The notes under the pieces are model-generated. The model had not been told where the DNA came from. It saw only the letters and a program-made list of their open reading frames with translations, and searched no databases. The position numbers and the translations under genes were made by a program. Below, piece after piece: positions 62,679-64,000 of a stretch of DNA of 64,000 bases (position 1 is the first letter of the stretch; the number at the start of each line of letters is the position of its first letter). Origin of the DNA: Nocardia higoensis NBRC 100133 (GTDB taxonomy: Bacteria; Actinomycetota; Actinomycetes; Mycobacteriales; Mycobacteriaceae); assembly GCF_000308595.1 (NCBI RefSeq), contig NZ_BAGA01000130.1:1-64000 (forward strand), in the 5' to 3' direction.

Positions 62679-64000
62679 CGGGATGTCCTCGAATCCGTGG
62701 GAGTTGTGAACAGACCGGCGGCGAACTCGCCCGCAGCGGCTTCGGATGCCTTGTAGTGCAACTTCTTTCCGGTGGCGGACACCGGCAGCGCCTCGACGAA
62801 CCGATAGGCGCGCGGGCGTTTGAACGACGACAGCATCGGATGGGTGCGGCAGTGTTCCTCGAGCTGATCGACCGTCAGCGACGGGTCCTCGGCGACGATG
62901 TAGGCCACCACGAGGCGTCCCCACTTCTCGTCCGGGACGCCGACGACCATCGAATCCTGCACCCGCGGATGGGCGTTGAGGGCCTCTTCCACCTGCACGG
63001 GGTGGACGTTCTCACCGCCGCTGATGAGCATGTCGTCCTTGCGCCCGACGATGGTGACGAACTCCTCGGCGTCCCAGGTGGCGAGGTCGCCGATGTGCAG
63101 CCAGCCCTGGTGGAACTTCGCCTTCTCCTGGTCGGGCGAATCGAAGTACGCGTTGGCGCACTTCGGGGAACGGACGATGACCTCGCCCACTTCGCTGCCG
63201 TCGCGTTCGACGACATCGTCGGGGCCGGCGATCCGGTCCGCGTAGACGCGGACGACGCGGACGTCGTCGTCGGTACAGGCGTTGCCCGCGCTGCCCGCGC
63301 GGCCGGGCAGATCCGACGGACGCAGGAAGGTGTTCCAGAATCCTTCGGTGGTGCCGTAGCCGTTGAAGATGCGGGGATTGAGCACCCGCTGGTAACGCAG
63401 GGCTGCTTCCTTTTCCAGCGGCGCGCCCATCGTCACGATGCCGCGCAGCGTGGACAGATCGCGGGGGCGCTGTTCCTGCGCGGCGGTGAGCATGGCCAGA
63501 TTGGTGGGTGCTCCGATCAGGAAGGTCAGGCCGTGCTCCTCGACGAGGTCGAGGACGCGGTCGGCGTCGAACGACCGGAGCGGCACGGCCTGGGCGCCGA
63601 CGTAGAACGTCGGGTTGGGACCCCCCGCGTGCAGTCCGCCACGATGGAACCACGGCGTCATGTTCAGCGTCTTGTCTTCCGGGCCGAGCGGGAAGTGCAT
63701 GATCACGTCGTGGGCGCTGAAGATCTCGACCATGCTGTTGAGCGGCACGCCCTTGGGCATCCCGGTGGTGCCCGAGGTGTAGAGGCGGGTGGTCTCGTCC
63801 CAGACCGTGCGCTGCACCGTCGGCAGCGCGATGTGGTCGGCGGCCAGATCCGGGTAGCGCAGCACCGTTGCGCCCGCGACGTCGACGCATTCACCGGCAC
63901 CGACGGCGACGATCAGCTTCGGGGTGTGCGCCGCCAGCCGCAGCGCCTCCCGCACGGTCGAGGTGAGTTCGGTGTCGTAGACGAACACCGCGGGCGCGCA
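62675..64000 (-). CDS. AMP-dependent acyl-CoA synthetase, N-terminus beyond the window
   Basis: Partial: the frame is open to the window edge, and the 441 visible residues lack roughly the first 80-100 of the family. Motifs: LYTSGTTGMPKGVPLNS (P-loop), FNGYGTTEGFWN, GWLHIGDLATWDAEEFVTIV then GRKDDMLISGGENVHPVQVE, and the catalytic-lysine loop PVSATGKKLHYKAS. It is the first visible gene of the minus-strand catabolic unit and would supply the acyl-CoA for the following dehydrogenase and hydratase. Confidence 0.88.
   Translation of the reverse strand, partial: CAPAVFVYDTELTSTVREALRLAAHTPKLIVAVGAGECVDVAGATVLRYPDLAADHIALPTVQRTVWDETTRLYTSGTTGMPKGVPLNSMVEIFSAHDVIMHFPLGPEDKTLNMTPWFHRGGLHAGGPNPTFYVGAQAVPLRSFDADRVLDLVEEHGLTFLIGAPTNLAMLTAAQEQRPRDLSTLRGIVTMGAPLEKEAALRYQRVLNPRIFNGYGTTEGFWNTFLRPSDLPGRAGSAGNACTDDDVRVVRVYADRIAGPDDVVERDGSEVGEVIVRSPKCANAYFDSPDQEKAKFHQGWLHIGDLATWDAEEFVTIVGRKDDMLISGGENVHPVQVEEALNAHPRVQDSMVVGVPDEKWGRLVVAYIVAEDPSLTVDQLEEHCRTHPMLSSFKRPRAYRFVEALPVSATGKKLHYKASEAAAGEFAAGLFTTPTDSRTSR

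Noticed and set aside
1..64000. Mobile elements, CRISPR arrays, tRNA or rRNA genes
   Set aside because: I looked for transposase motifs, regularly spaced repeats and tRNA cloverleaf/TpsiC sequences on both strands and saw none. A tRNAscan and IS search would be needed to be sure.

Overview
The window is very GC-rich actinobacterial DNA. A complete mce/yrbE operon, an antigen-85-type mycolyltransferase-like protein, F420-type reductase and Mce-associated proteins point to a mycolic-acid-containing member of the Mycobacteriales, most likely Nocardia or a close relative. This is inferred from gene content; no rRNA or tRNA gene is present to confirm it.

Layout. 1-2.6 kb: a class III nucleotide cyclase, a nitroreductase and an F420-type reductase. 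2.7-7.9 kb (minus strand): a GntR regulator, an allophanate-hydrolase-like amidase, a biuret-hydrolase-like cysteine hydrolase and an NCS2-like permease, read as an operon for uptake and hydrolysis of a biuret- or urea-type amide, followed by a decayed ABC ATPase. 7.9-8.2 kb: remnant of a metal-responsive ArsR/CmtR regulator. 8.3-23.5 kb (minus strand): one long lipid-import and beta-oxidation unit made of an acyl-CoA ligase, an aldehyde dehydrogenase, yrbEA, yrbEB, mceA-F, a small dimeric-barrel-like protein, a pair of acyl-CoA dehydrogenases and a crotonase. Most of the mce genes overlap by a few bases. Two Mce-associated membrane proteins are transcribed divergently across a 360-bp regulatory gap holding two inverted repeats.

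25.4-35.1 kb: an SDR oxidoreductase, a Nudix hydrolase, the mycolyltransferase-like protein, two tandem-domain universal stress proteins flanking a SulP transporter (possible DosR-type boxes lie before both stress genes), a 44-residue Cys-rich protein, a frameshifted lipoprotein gene and a two-nucleotide flavoprotein oxygenase.

35.3-53.5 kb: a single 6086-residue nonribosomal peptide synthetase, C-A-T-E/C-A-T/C-A-T/C-A-T/C-A-T-TE, so five modules with one epimerization and a terminal thioesterase. Its first condensation domain resembles those of DhbF/EntF, which accept an acyl or aryl group from a separate carrier, so the product is probably an N-acylated pentapeptide. No acyl-starter genes, MbtH protein or dedicated regulator are next to it. 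Upstream lie an 889-bp intergenic region and a 729-residue membrane protein made of two tandem YhgE/DUF3533-like halves, paired with a divergent TetR regulator; it could be an exporter.

57.6-64 kb: an imine-reductase-like dehydrogenase with a divergent HxlR regulator, a Mug-type DNA glycosylase, and a second acyl-CoA catabolic unit (acyl-CoA ligase running off the window end, a doubly deleted acyl-CoA dehydrogenase remnant, an acyl-CoA dehydrogenase, a crotonase and a TetR regulator). Four broken genes in 64 kb (ABC ATPase, CmtR, lipoprotein, acyl-CoA dehydrogenase) show ongoing gene loss.
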